A stretch of DNA of 64,000 bases, taken from positions 121,545-185,544 of the forward strand of contig NZ_JBDZDN010000006.1 in the NCBI RefSeq assembly GCF_040049215.1, given 5' to 3'. Source of the stretch: Mesorhizobium_K sp040049215. GTDB taxonomy: Bacteria > Pseudomonadota > Alphaproteobacteria > Rhizobiales > Rhizobiaceae. The first letter of the stretch is position 1. The number at the start of each line of letters is the position of its first letter. Below, one piece after another: positions 8,100 through 17,279 of the stretch. The notes under the pieces are model-generated. The model saw only the letters and a list, made by a program, of their open reading frames with translations. It did no database searches and was not told the origin of the DNA. The translations under genes and the position numbers were made by a program.

Positions 8100-9635
8100 T
8101 TGACGATAGAACCGCTCCTCGACGCCACCGGCGTGGCAAAAAACTACGGTGCCGTCGCCGCGTTGAAGAATGCGTCGCTGTCGGTCCTGCCCGGCGAGGT
8201 GCATGCGCTGATGGGGGCGAACGGCGCGGGCAAGTCGACGCTGGTCAAGATCCTCACCGGCGCCATCACGGCCAATGCCGGCCGCATCATGGTTCGCGGC
8301 AAGGCGCATGAGGTGCGTTCGCCGGCCGATGCGCGCAGGGCAGGCCTCGTCTCCGTCTATCAGGAACCATCGCTGATCCCCGATCTCGACGTGTTCTCCA
8401 ACCTTCGCCTGACGCAGACTCCCGTCGAGCCGTTTCGCGAGTGGGTGCGCGAGCTCGGCGTGCCGGACCTCGACCTGCGCGAGACGGCGCGCGACGTTCC
8501 GCTGGCCATCCAGCGCGTGCTCGACCTCGCACGCGCGCTGGCGATCGAACCTGACATCCTCCTGCTCGACGAGATGACCGCCGCGCTGCCGGCAAACCTC
8601 GCCGAGCGGGTACTCGACGTGGTGCGCCGTCAGAGCAAGACCGGCCGCTCCGTCATCTTCATCTCGCACCGTTTTGTCGAGATTTCGGCGCTTTGCGACC
8701 GCGCGACAGTGCTGCGCGACGGCGAGACCGTCGGCGTGGTCGACATCGAGCCCGGCGTCGAGGAACGCATCGTCGAGCTGATGCTCGGCGCCAAGGTCGA
8801 AAAGGCGCGCAAGACGCTGCGCGCCGTCAACGAGAGCTCGCCGCCGCCCGACGGCACCACCCGCATCGCGGTGCGCAACCTGCGCTTCGGCACCAAGCTC
8901 CAGGACGTTTCGTTCGAGCTGAAGAACGGCGAAGTCGCCGGCGTCGTGGCGCTGGAAGGGCAGGGCCAGGACGAGCTTTTCGCCGCGCTCGCGGGCTCCA
9001 TCAAGCCAAGCGGCGGCGCCATCGAGGTCGACGGACAGGCGGTGAAATTCTCGCACCCGGTCGACGCGGTCCAGGCCGGCATCGCCTACGTTCCCGGCGA
9101 CCGCTCGGAAGCGCTGGCGATGAAGCAGTCGGTGCGGGAAAACATCGCGCTGCCCTTCTCCGCCGCCTTCCGCAACTGGGGCCCGATCAGCCGTCGACGG
9201 GAGGGCGCCAAGGTCCAAAGCGCCATCGAACGGCTGCAGATCGACACGCGCGCCCAGCGCGAGGTCCAGCGCCTCTCCGGCGGCAACCAGCAGAAGGTGA
9301 CGATCGCGCGCTGGATCGCCGCGGACGCCAGGACCATCCTCTGCTTCGACCCGACGCGCGGCATCGACGTTCGCACCAAGCAGGAAATCTACAAGCTGCT
9401 TCGCCAGCTCGCTGATCAGGGCAAGTCGATCCTGTTCTACACATCGGAACTGGAGGAGATCGAGCTTGTCTGCGACCGCGCCATCGTCATCTTCGGCGGC
9501 CGTGTCGTCGACATCCTGCCCGTCGAGATCGCCGACGAACCGGCACTGACGCGCGCCGCCTACGGCCTTCCGCGCGACGCCAAGGCCGATGTCGGCATTC
9601 TCGCCAATGTGCAGAGCGACAAGGTGGCGACTTGA
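8100..9635 (+). CDS. ABC transporter ATP-binding protein, duplicated (sugar type)
   Basis: A 511-residue protein with two nucleotide-binding domains, the RbsA/MglA layout. Domain 1 has Walker A GANGAGKST (about 39-47) and Walker B ILLLDEMTAAL, but its signature region reads VPLAIQRVLDLARAL and lacks a clear LSxGQ. Domain 2 has the usual degenerate Walker A (GQGQDE) with a proper LSGGNQQKV signature and a Walker B ending FDPTRGID. TTG 8100 is the only start that keeps the first strand; AGGGAAGA lies just upstream. The stop overlaps the first permease start. Confidence 0.88.
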   Translation: MTIEPLLDATGVAKNYGAVAALKNASLSVLPGEVHALMGANGAGKSTLVKILTGAITANAGRIMVRGKAHEVRSPADARRAGLVSVYQEPSLIPDLDVFSNLRLTQTPVEPFREWVRELGVPDLDLRETARDVPLAIQRVLDLARALAIEPDILLLDEMTAALPANLAERVLDVVRRQSKTGRSVIFISHRFVEISALCDRATVLRDGETVGVVDIEPGVEERIVELMLGAKVEKARKTLRAVNESSPPPDGTTRIAVRNLRFGTKLQDVSFELKNGEVAGVVALEGQGQDELFAALAGSIKPSGGAIEVDGQAVKFSHPVDAVQAGIAYVPGDRSEALAMKQSVRENIALPFSAAFRNWGPISRRREGAKVQSAIERLQIDTRAQREVQRLSGGNQQKVTIARWIAADARTILCFDPTRGIDVRTKQEIYKLLRQLADQGKSILFYTSELEEIELVCDRAIVIFGGRVVDILPVEIADEPALTRAAYGLPRDAKADVGILANVQSDKVAT

Positions 9636-10606
9636 TGCGTTTCCTGCGCAACAACGGCTGGGTCGTCGGCCTCTCCGTCCTTTTCGTGGTGCTGTCCATC
9701 GCGACGAAGGTCATTCAACCGCAATACGGTGCGGGCGATTTCGGCTCGTTGGTGAGCGCGGTGCTGCCCTATGCCTTCGCCGTGGCCGCACAGACCGTCG
9801 TGGTCATTGCCGGTGGCATCGACCTGTCGGTCGCCGCGATGATGGCGCTGACCAGCGTGACGGCCGCCGCGATGATGGCCGGCGCGAGCGAGGAATATGC
9901 GCTCTTCGTCGTGCCGTTCGTGCTGGCCATGGGTTTGACGCTCGGCGCCGTCAACGGCATCCTCATCGTCGTGACGCGCGTTCCCGACATCGTCGTCACG
10001 CTCGCCACGCTCTTCATGCTGCAGGGCGCGGCGCTGCTCGTGCTTGGCGCGCCCGGCGGCGGTTCGGCCGAATGGCTGCGCTCGCTGATCGTCGGCACCG
10101 TTCCCATCCCGGGGGTTCCGGGCTCCGTCACCGCCTGGTTCCCCAAGGCGCTGCTGCTCCTCGTTATCCTGCTCTGCATCGTCTGGATCCCGCTGAAGCG
10201 CTCCCGGCTCGGTCTGTCGATCTATGCGATCGGCTCGAGCGAATTGGCCGCGTTCCGCAGCGGCGTGCCGGTCGCGCGCACCAAGATCCTCGCATACGCC
10301 TTCTCCGGCCTGTTCGCGGCGATGGGCGGCATCTCGCTCACCATGAGCACCGGCATCGGCTCGCCGATCCCCGGCCCCTATCTGCTTGCCAGCGTCGCCG
10401 CGGTGGTGCTCGGCGGGGTTGTGCTCGGCGGCGGCAGGGGCGGGCTTCTCGGCCCGATCATCGCCGTTTTCGTGCTGAGGCTGGTGCGCACCGACCTGAC
10501 GCTGCTTGCCATCGACCCGAACGTGACCGCCATCGTCGAAGGCTCGATCATGGTTGCCGTCGTCATGTTCGGCGCCTTCATCACCATGCGGAGCCGCTCG
10601 TCATGA
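9635..10606 (+). CDS. ABC transporter permease (ribose type), first
   Basis: A 323-residue membrane protein with about eight to ten hydrophobic segments and the family motif AGGIDLSVAAMMAL in the first third. The ATG at 9635 shares its first base with the ATPase stop (TGATG), showing coupling. It belongs to the BPD_transp_2 permease class used for ribose, inositol and other sugars, and its end overlaps the next permease by ATGA. It forms half of the channel with the next gene's product. Confidence 0.9.
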   Translation: MRFLRNNGWVVGLSVLFVVLSIATKVIQPQYGAGDFGSLVSAVLPYAFAVAAQTVVVIAGGIDLSVAAMMALTSVTAAAMMAGASEEYALFVVPFVLAMGLTLGAVNGILIVVTRVPDIVVTLATLFMLQGAALLVLGAPGGGSAEWLRSLIVGTVPIPGVPGSVTAWFPKALLLLVILLCIVWIPLKRSRLGLSIYAIGSSELAAFRSGVPVARTKILAYAFSGLFAAMGGISLTMSTGIGSPIPGPYLLASVAAVVLGGVVLGGGRGGLLGPIIAVFVLRLVRTDLTLLAIDPNVTAIVEGSIMVAVVMFGAFITMRSRSS

Positions 10607-11589
10607 CGATCAGCGCGACGTCCATCCAGCCGCCGCCCCTCGGCCGGCGCTTCAAGCGCTTCATGAGCGATTATCCGCTCGTTCCGCTGATCGTGCTGCT
10701 CATCCTGCTCGTGCTGGTGCTCAACATGCTAAGCCCAGGCATCGTCAACCAGCGCTGGATCGCCAACACGGTCAAGTTCGCGATCCCGCTGGCGCTGCTC
10801 GCCGGCGCGCAGACGATGGTCATGCTCACCGGCGGCATCGATCTCTCCGTCGGGACGGCGGCCACCATGGCTGCCTTTATCGTCGCCACGCAGTCGGTGG
10901 AACATGCGCCGGCAGTGGCAATCGCGATCGCGCTGTTACCCGCTTTGGTCATCGGTTTCGTCAACGGCATCGGCGTTGGCATCTTCCGGGTGCATCCGCT
11001 GATCATGACGCTCGGAACCAGCCTGATCGGCGTCGGCTGCCTCCAGGTTTACCAGCGCACGGTCATTTCCTCCGGCACCAAATATCCCGATGTCCTGGTC
11101 TGGCTCGGCACGGGGCTTACCTGGGGGTTCCCGAATGCCCTGGTGCTGTTCATCCCGGTTGCCGCCCTGCTCATCTTCATCCAGCGCCGAACGGGTTTTG
11201 GCCGGTTGCTCTACGCCATCGGCGACAACGAGCGTGCGGCCCGCCTTGCCGGCGTCAAATACTGGCAGGTGATCCTGGTTCTCTACATGCTCTCCAGCGC
11301 GCTGGCCGGTATCATGGGGCTGCTTTACGTCGGCCTGATCAAGGCGGCGTCGCTGTCGCTTGCCGAACCTCTCGTGCTGCCGTCGGTCGCCGCCGCCGTC
11401 ATCGGCGGAACGTCGATCTTCGGCGGCCGCGGCAGTTACACGGGCACCATCGTCGGGGCGTTGATCCTGACCGTGCTCACCACGCTGCTCACCATCCTGC
11501 AGATGCCGGAAGGCGCGCGCCGCATCCTGTTCGGCGCGATCGTTCTCCTCGTCACGGCCGCCTATCTCCGGATCATCGAGGATCGGTAG
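10603..11589 (+). CDS. ABC transporter permease (ribose type), second
   Basis: A 328-residue membrane protein with the motif TGGIDLSVGTAATMAA, a hydrophobic N-terminal anchor (VPLIVLLILLVLVLNML) and repeated membrane segments. It starts inside the upstream permease's stop (ATGA overlap). It pairs with the first permease, so the importer is binding protein, double ATPase and a heterodimeric channel. It ends three bases before the convergent RpiR gene. Confidence 0.9.
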   Translation: MTISATSIQPPPLGRRFKRFMSDYPLVPLIVLLILLVLVLNMLSPGIVNQRWIANTVKFAIPLALLAGAQTMVMLTGGIDLSVGTAATMAAFIVATQSVEHAPAVAIAIALLPALVIGFVNGIGVGIFRVHPLIMTLGTSLIGVGCLQVYQRTVISSGTKYPDVLVWLGTGLTWGFPNALVLFIPVAALLIFIQRRTGFGRLLYAIGDNERAARLAGVKYWQVILVLYMLSSALAGIMGLLYVGLIKAASLSLAEPLVLPSVAAAVIGGTSIFGGRGSYTGTIVGALILTVLTTLLTILQMPEGARRILFGAIVLLVTAAYLRIIEDR

Positions 11590-11592
11590 ACT

Positions 11593-12483
11593 TTACGGCG
11601 TTTTGCGTCCGCGCGGCGACGCTGCTGCCTCCGGCATGCGGTAGCCCAGGCTCATCACCAGCGTCTGGCAGAGCACCATCGCCGGCACCTGGCTCCGGAA
11701 ATGCCCTAACCGCGCCTCCTTGACGAAAAGCACATGCGAGGCGAGCGGCGCGACCGGGCTTAGTTCGTTGTCGGTGATGGCGAGCACGGTGCGGCCGGCG
11801 GCGTGGGCATTGCGCGCCAGCTCGACTGTTTCTGGCGTGTAATCGTCGAAGGTGACGACCAGCAGCGCGTCGTCAGCATCCATCGCGGCCAGCTGCTCGG
11901 CGCGCATCGAGCCGAGATTGTCGAGCAGGAAGGCGCGCTTGCCGATGCGCGACAGGCCGTAATAGGTGTAGCTGCCGACGCCGAATGCGCCGCGCGCCGC
12001 AGCTATGTGCACGGCCTTCGCTTCCTGCAGCGCGTCGACGAAGGGCGTCAGCGCGGCGCCGGCAATGTCCTCGCGCAACCTGAGCAGCGCGTCGAAAGCC
12101 GCCTGGATGAAGGTCTCGGCGACCTGATGCGGGTCGCGAGGGTCGCCGGGCTCGTGGGGGCCGGTGGCGGATGCGACCTCGCGGTTCACGGCCCGCAGGC
12201 GGTCGGCATAGGACATGCGCGGCCCGAGCAGCCGCTGCTTGAACATCGCCTGCAGCCCGGCAAAGCCGTCGAAGCCGAGCTCCTTGGCGAAACGCGTGAT
12301 CGCCGAAGGCGGCACGCCGGCGCGCCGCGCGATCTCGACGATGGTGAAGATCGCCGCATCCTCCGGGTTGTTCAGCAGATACTGCGCGACCTCTTGCAAA
12401 CGCCGGCTGAGCGAGGGCTTTCGCGTCAGCAGCGTGGCGACGAACTCGCCGTAGTCGCGCCTGCTGTCCGTCTCCTCGCTCAC
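11593..12483 (-). CDS. RpiR-family transcriptional regulator
   Basis: A 296-residue regulator. The N-terminal helix-turn-helix region includes VVEIARR-like AIFTIVEIARRAGVPPSAI and RFAKELGFDGF, typical of RpiR. The C-terminal SIS domain (about 125-270) includes VHIAAARGAFGVGSYTYYGL and LLVVTFDDYTPETVEL, a sugar-phosphate sensing fold. Translation starts at GTG 12483, overlapping the stop of the upstream dehydrogenase (GTGA), so it is the last gene of a leftward operon. It probably controls both this operon and the ABC/Gfo-Idh genes in response to a phosphorylated or free substrate. Confidence 0.88.
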   Translation of the reverse strand: MSEETDSRRDYGEFVATLLTRKPSLSRRLQEVAQYLLNNPEDAAIFTIVEIARRAGVPPSAITRFAKELGFDGFAGLQAMFKQRLLGPRMSYADRLRAVNREVASATGPHEPGDPRDPHQVAETFIQAAFDALLRLREDIAGAALTPFVDALQEAKAVHIAAARGAFGVGSYTYYGLSRIGKRAFLLDNLGSMRAEQLAAMDADDALLVVTFDDYTPETVELARNAHAAGRTVLAITDNELSPVAPLASHVLFVKEARLGHFRSQVPAMVLCQTLVMSLGYRMPEAAASPRGRKTP

Positions 12484-13997
12484 GCAATCCTCCCCACGCC
12501 ATCATAGCCTGCCGGCGTCGCTTCGGCCATCGCGCCGCCGAGCGCCTTCGCCACGCCCTCGCCAAGCATCGCCCGTGAGCGCGAGGCAACGCGTCCGATC
12601 AAGCCCGCATCCTCCGCCAGCCTTTCGCCGAAGATCGCGCGATTGCCGATGAACAGCCTTGTGAAGACGCCGATGTCGCCGGATGATTGCCGGGCGATGC
12701 CGGCTATGAACGGCATGATCTGGTCGCTTGCGTCCCAGGCCGAGCCGAACGCCGGCTGCGACTTCGCCAGGTAGGCGACCCAGCCGGCGATCGCGGTCTC
12801 CAGTAGCGGCGACGGCAGCCCCTTTGCCATGCGGTCGCGCAGCGGCTGCAAGATGCGCTGGTTGATCTTCTGCGAGCCGTCCGTCGCGATCTGGTGGTTG
12901 GCGTGGCGGATCGCCGGATTGCCGAGCCGCGACAGCGTCAGCTCAAGATAGGGGCGGACCTGCATGCTCGGCACGAAAGGCAGCACGGCCGCTGTCTCGT
13001 CGAGGATCGTGCGCGTGGCGAAATTTTTCAGCATCGGGTCGCGCACGTCGTCGCATGTCGTGCCGAGCCCCGACAGCGCACCGAGATAGGAGAGCGCCGA
13101 CTGGCAGGCGTTGAGCACGCGCATCTTCACGAACTCGTAAGGCTCGACATCCTTGACGAATTCCGCGCCGGCGATATCCCAGCGCGGGCGAGGGCGGTTG
13201 AAGTCGTCCTCGATCACCCATTGCCGGAACGGCTCGCCCACCACCACGCCTTCGTCTCGGTAACCGGCAATCTGCTCGACGCGGGCCAGATCATCCGGCC
13301 GCGTCGCCGGCACGATGCGGTCGACCATGGTCGAGGGGAAACGCACATTGTCTGATATCCAGACCGCGAGTTTTTTGTCGACCGCTTCCGAAAAACTCGA
13401 CACGACATTTTTGAGGATATGTCCGTTGCCGGGTATGTTGTCGCAGGAGATCAGCGTCACCGGCGCGTTCGCCGCCATGCGCCTAGCGAGCATTTCGGAG
13501 AGGAACCCCGGCAGCGACCGCCGTCCCGACGCGCGCTTCAGGTCCTCGGCGATCTCCGGCCGTTCCCAGTCGATCGCACCGCTCGCCGGTATGTGGCAGT
13601 AGCCTTTCTCCGTCACCGTCATGGTGATCACGTCGACGCCGGGATCGGCCAGCGCCTCGATCGCCCTTTCCGCTTCCCTGTCCGCGTCCACCACGCGCCT
13701 GATCGCGCCGATCACCCGCGCCTCGGCTTTTTCTCCGTCGACCAGCAGGCGCGTGTAGAGCCCATCCTGCGGGGTGAGCTGCTCTTCGATCGATGGCGGT
13801 CTGATGTTGACGCCGATCTCGGCGCGGTTGTCCGCGCCAGCCTCCAGCGCGTCCTCCGTGTATTCGGCCTGGTGGCAGCGGTGAAACGCGCCGACGCCGA
13901 CATGGGCGAAGCCGATCCGTGTCCTGGCCCGATCGTAGCCCGGCCTGCGCACGCTGCCATGTGCGCGCGCAAGCTTGCCGCTGTTCAGGCGCTTCAT
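12480..13997 (-). CDS. Mannitol 2-dehydrogenase / fructuronate reductase family protein
   Basis: A 505-residue polyol-specific long-chain dehydrogenase (MtlK/UxuB class). The N-terminal nucleotide-binding part has GFAHVGVGAFHRCHQAEY; the body has ISCDNIPGNG, VDRIVPATR and VIEDDF, all family hallmarks. In characterised members the active site is K-x4-N-x2-H; here it reads K291-MRVL-N296-AC-Q299, so Gln replaces the His. ATG 13997 overlaps the SDR stop (ATGA). It oxidises a polyol or reduces a keto-sugar acid with NAD(H); the exact substrate is open. Confidence 0.87.
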   Translation of the reverse strand: MKRLNSGKLARAHGSVRRPGYDRARTRIGFAHVGVGAFHRCHQAEYTEDALEAGADNRAEIGVNIRPPSIEEQLTPQDGLYTRLLVDGEKAEARVIGAIRRVVDADREAERAIEALADPGVDVITMTVTEKGYCHIPASGAIDWERPEIAEDLKRASGRRSLPGFLSEMLARRMAANAPVTLISCDNIPGNGHILKNVVSSFSEAVDKKLAVWISDNVRFPSTMVDRIVPATRPDDLARVEQIAGYRDEGVVVGEPFRQWVIEDDFNRPRPRWDIAGAEFVKDVEPYEFVKMRVLNACQSALSYLGALSGLGTTCDDVRDPMLKNFATRTILDETAAVLPFVPSMQVRPYLELTLSRLGNPAIRHANHQIATDGSQKINQRILQPLRDRMAKGLPSPLLETAIAGWVAYLAKSQPAFGSAWDASDQIMPFIAGIARQSSGDIGVFTRLFIGNRAIFGERLAEDAGLIGRVASRSRAMLGEGVAKALGGAMAEATPAGYDGVGRIA

Positions 13998-14779
13998 GCG
14001 TCGCGCGGCCCGACGGCCGACTGCTCCTGGTCGATCAGCGCGCCGGTCATGGGCTCCGAGGCAGGCGACAGCAGGAAATGCGTCAGCCGCGCCACGTCCT
14101 CGGGCGTCAGCAACCGGCCGAACGGCTGCTGGGCAGCCTGCGCGGCGAGCCAGTCGGGTCCCTTGCCAAGCGTCTGCGCATGCATGATGCGCTCGGCCGG
14201 CGTGTCGGCCCAGCCCATATTGATCCCGTTGATGCGGATGCGCTCGAAGCGGTGCGCATGCGCGGCGTTCTTGGTGATCAGCGCCAGCGCCGCCTTGCTG
14301 GCGGAATAGACCGCGAGGTCGGTGGCCCCGCCATGCACGTTGATCGACAGGATGTTGACGATAGCGCCCGGCTTCTCGCGCGTCCGCATGTCGGCGATCG
14401 CCCGCTGCATCAGGAAGAAGGGCGTCTTGGCGTTGACGGCGTGCAGCCTGTCCCACATCTCGGGAGTGGCGGTGACCATCGATCCCCTGTCGGTGGCGCC
14501 GGCGGCGTTCACCAGCGCGTCTATGCGGCCGAACCTCTGGAGTGCCGCGTCCGCCACGAGGTCGGCTGCGTTCGGCTCGGCGAGATCCGCCGATACGAAA
14601 TGCGCCTTGGCGCCGAGCGCTTCGATCTCCGCGACCACGGCCGCGCCGCGCGCCCCGTCGCGGCCGCAGATCAATATGGCTTCGGCGCCGTTGCCGGCAG
14701 CTTCCAGCGCGACGGCGCGGCCGACGCCCTGGGTCGAGCCCGTGACGATCAGCGCACTTCCGGCAAGGGACAGGTTCAT
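13994..14779 (-). CDS. Short-chain dehydrogenase/reductase (SDR)
   Basis: A 261-residue classical SDR. It has the cofactor motif TGSTQGVG (13-20), NAAG (91-94), Ser145 in NILSINVHGG and the catalytic YSASK (Y158, K162). It is the first gene of the leftward SDR-polyol dehydrogenase-RpiR operon and starts just downstream of a palindromic operator candidate. With the other dehydrogenases it probably interconverts hydroxyl and keto groups of the imported polyol. Confidence 0.9.
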   Translation of the reverse strand: MNLSLAGSALIVTGSTQGVGRAVALEAAGNGAEAILICGRDGARGAAVVAEIEALGAKAHFVSADLAEPNAADLVADAALQRFGRIDALVNAAGATDRGSMVTATPEMWDRLHAVNAKTPFFLMQRAIADMRTREKPGAIVNILSINVHGGATDLAVYSASKAALALITKNAAHAHRFERIRINGINMGWADTPAERIMHAQTLGKGPDWLAAQAAQQPFGRLLTPEDVARLTHFLLSPASEPMTGALIDQEQSAVGPRDA

Positions 14780-14794
14780 CGTCGCGCAACTCGA

Positions 14795-14818
14795 TTTCTA
14801 TTTGGGGAAAAATAGAAA
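14795..14818. promoter_or_regulatory. Perfect 9-bp inverted repeat, candidate RpiR operator
   Basis: TTTCTATTT (14795-14803) and AAATAGAAA (14810-14818) are perfect inverted copies around six bases. The site is 16 bp upstream of the SDR start codon on the minus strand and about 90 bp before the cyclase. Its position at the head of an operon ending with an RpiR regulator makes autoregulation the simplest reading. Confidence 0.55.
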
Positions 14819-14909
14819 AATCGTTCCGTTCGGTCAAGCCGCCGAATCGCGGATTGACAGCTTCGATGCCGCCGCCGATCAATGGCAAGGCAGCGGGGTC
14901 GCCTTGCGC

Positions 14910-17147
14910 ATGCGTTTTTTCCGATCTCCCGGATCGATGAGTGTGGCGCTTGCGCGCCTCGCCGGGCTCGTGCTCCTTCTTCTGCTGCTCGGCTTGCGCG
15001 TGGCCGACCCGCTTTTCGTCTCCGCCATCCGCAACCAGGGCTTCGACATCTTCCAGCGGCTTTACCCGCGCCCGCCGGTCAAGCAGCCGGTCGTCATCGT
15101 CGACATCGACGAAAAGAGCCTCGAGCAGGTCGGACAATGGCCGTGGCCGCGCTCGGAGGTCGCGCGGCTGATCGACAGGCTGACGGCGATGGGAGCCATC
15201 GACATCGGTTTCGACGTTGTCTTCGCCGAGCCCGACCGCCTGTCGCCGGACCGCATCGCCGAGGACAATCCCGATCTGCCCGACGCGCTGAGGGCCGGGC
15301 TGCTCGCGCTTCCTTCCAACGAGCAGGTGCTTGCCGACGCGATCGGCCGCTCGCGCGTCGTCGTCGGCGAGACGAGCGTGCGAGTTGACGACCAGTCGCT
15401 CGCCGGCGGCAAGCGCGACATACCGGAGGTGCCGCACGCCGCGCTCGGCGGCGATCCGGTTCCGTACCTGCTGAAGTTCCCGCGCCTGGTGCAGAACATG
15501 CCGGTCATCTCGCAAGTCGCGGCGGGACGCGGCCTGTTCACGGTCGAACCGGACCCGGACGGCATCTTCCGCCGCGTGCCGCTGGTGATGATGGTCGAGG
15601 ACAAGGTGCGCCTGGCGCTTTCGGCCGAGATGCTGCGCATCGCCACCGGGGGCCAGGCGTTTGCGATGAAGACGGGCGATGCCGGCCTCGAAGGCATCGT
15701 GGTCGGCGGGGTCTTCGTGCCGACCGACGGCAACGGACGCGTCTGGCCGTGGTTCAACGGCTCCTCGCGCGAGCGCTACGTCTCGGCCGGCAGTGTCATG
15801 CTGGGCGAGGCGCCGGCCGCCAGCATAGCCGGACACATGGTGCTGGTCGGCACCTCGGCCGTCGGGCTGGAGGATTTTCGCGCCACTCCAGTCGCGGCGT
15901 TCATGCCCGGCGTCGAGATCCATGCGCAGATCATCGAGAACGTGCTCACCCAGCAGTTCCTGCATCGCCCGGCCTATGCCATCGGCATGGAACTGGTCTT
16001 CGTTCTTGCGGCCGGACTTTTCGTCATCTGGTTCGTGCCGCGCATCGGCGCGTCCTATTCCTTCTTCGCAGCCGTCTCGATGATCGGCATGGTCGCCATC
16101 GGCGCGTTCTGGGCGTTCTATTCCCGGCGCATGCTGATCGATGCTTCCTTTCCGATGGGGGCGCTGGCGGCGCTCTTCATGCTGATGGCGACCGCCAACT
16201 ACATGCGCGAGGAGCGCCAGAAGCGCCAGATCAGGGGCGCCTTCGGCCAATATCTCTCGCCGGCGCTGGTCGACCGCCTCGCCGATCATCCCGAACAGCT
16301 CAAGCTGGGCGGCGAGACGCGTGAACTGACGCTGCTCTTTACCGACGTGCGCGGCTTCACCACCATTTCCGAAAGCTTCAAGTCCAATCCGCAGGGCCTG
16401 ACAAGGCTGATGAACCGGTTTCTCACCGCGCTGTCGAAGGCCATCCTGGAACGCGACGGAACGATCGACAAATATATGGGCGACGCCATCATGGCGTTCT
16501 GGAACGCGCCGCTCGATCTTCACGATCATGCACTTCGTGCGTGCCGGGCCGGGCTCGACATGGTGAAGCGCGCCAGCGACCTGAATGAGGAACGGCGCAA
16601 GGAGGTCGAGCAGAACCCGGAGGAAGACTTCCACGAGATCAGGATCGGCGTCGGCATCAACACTGGCCAGTGCGTGGTCGGCAACATGGGCAGCGACATG
16701 CGCTTCGACTACACCGCGCTGGGTGACACGGTTAACCTCGCTTCGCGCCTCGAAGGCCAGTCGAAGCCTTACGGCGTGGCCGTGATATTGGGCGACAGCA
16801 CCGCGATTGCGGTCGGGGACAAGCTGGCCGTTTTGGAGATCGACCGGATCCGGGTGAAGGGCAAGAATGAGCCGGAGCGCATCCATACGCTGATCGGCAT
16901 GGAGGAAATGGTCGCCGACCAAGGCTTCCAGGCGTTGCGCACGGCCAATCTGGCCATGCTCCAGAATTACAGGGCGCAGGAGTGGCAAGCCGCGTCGGAG
17001 GCGCTAGCCGGCATGGAGCCGATCGCCGTTCGCCTTGGCGTCGAGCTCGACGGCTACATCGCGCTCTATCGTTCGAGAATCGAATATTTCCGGGAGAACC
17101 CTCCCGGGGAGGATTGGGACGGCGTTTACGTCGCCGCCACGAAGTAA
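14910..17147 (+). CDS. CHASE2-domain adenylate cyclase
   Basis: About 745 residues. An N-terminal membrane anchor (VALARLAGLVLLLLLLGL) is followed by a large extracytoplasmic CHASE2 domain (IVDIDEKSLEQVGQWPWPR, then FDVVFAEPDR), three membrane helices around residues 350-430, and a class III cyclase domain. Metal-binding Asp residues lie in FTDVRGFT (about 476-483) and MGDAIMAF; GDTVNLASRLE supplies Asn and Arg. Lys in DKYMGD and Asp in FDYTALGD are the ATP-selecting pair, so cAMP is the expected product. ATG 14937 is another possible start. It lies upstream of a type I secretion set, which links cAMP signalling to the surface adhesin by context. Confidence 0.88.
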   Translation: MRFFRSPGSMSVALARLAGLVLLLLLLGLRVADPLFVSAIRNQGFDIFQRLYPRPPVKQPVVIVDIDEKSLEQVGQWPWPRSEVARLIDRLTAMGAIDIGFDVVFAEPDRLSPDRIAEDNPDLPDALRAGLLALPSNEQVLADAIGRSRVVVGETSVRVDDQSLAGGKRDIPEVPHAALGGDPVPYLLKFPRLVQNMPVISQVAAGRGLFTVEPDPDGIFRRVPLVMMVEDKVRLALSAEMLRIATGGQAFAMKTGDAGLEGIVVGGVFVPTDGNGRVWPWFNGSSRERYVSAGSVMLGEAPAASIAGHMVLVGTSAVGLEDFRATPVAAFMPGVEIHAQIIENVLTQQFLHRPAYAIGMELVFVLAAGLFVIWFVPRIGASYSFFAAVSMIGMVAIGAFWAFYSRRMLIDASFPMGALAALFMLMATANYMREERQKRQIRGAFGQYLSPALVDRLADHPEQLKLGGETRELTLLFTDVRGFTTISESFKSNPQGLTRLMNRFLTALSKAILERDGTIDKYMGDAIMAFWNAPLDLHDHALRACRAGLDMVKRASDLNEERRKEVEQNPEEDFHEIRIGVGINTGQCVVGNMGSDMRFDYTALGDTVNLASRLEGQSKPYGVAVILGDSTAIAVGDKLAVLEIDRIRVKGKNEPERIHTLIGMEEMVADQGFQALRTANLAMLQNYRAQEWQAASEALAGMEPIAVRLGVELDGYIALYRSRIEYFRENPPGEDWDGVYVAATK

Positions 17148-17279
17148 ACATGTGGCGCGTTCGCCTCACAGCAATTCGAAAATCTTGGGATAAGTCCGGA
17201 TTTCCTTGCAGTGCAGCATCATCCCTGTCCTTTTAACAAGGAATAGTATATGAACGGCGGCGTTTAGGGGTTCGGGCGT

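Noticed and set aside
13998..16988. Long open frame on the minus strand continuing upstream of the polyol dehydrogenase, antisense to the SDR and cyclase
   Set aside because: It is a shadow made by GC-rich third positions; the protein is Arg/Asp/His-rich without domains, and the real start of the dehydrogenase is ATG 13997.
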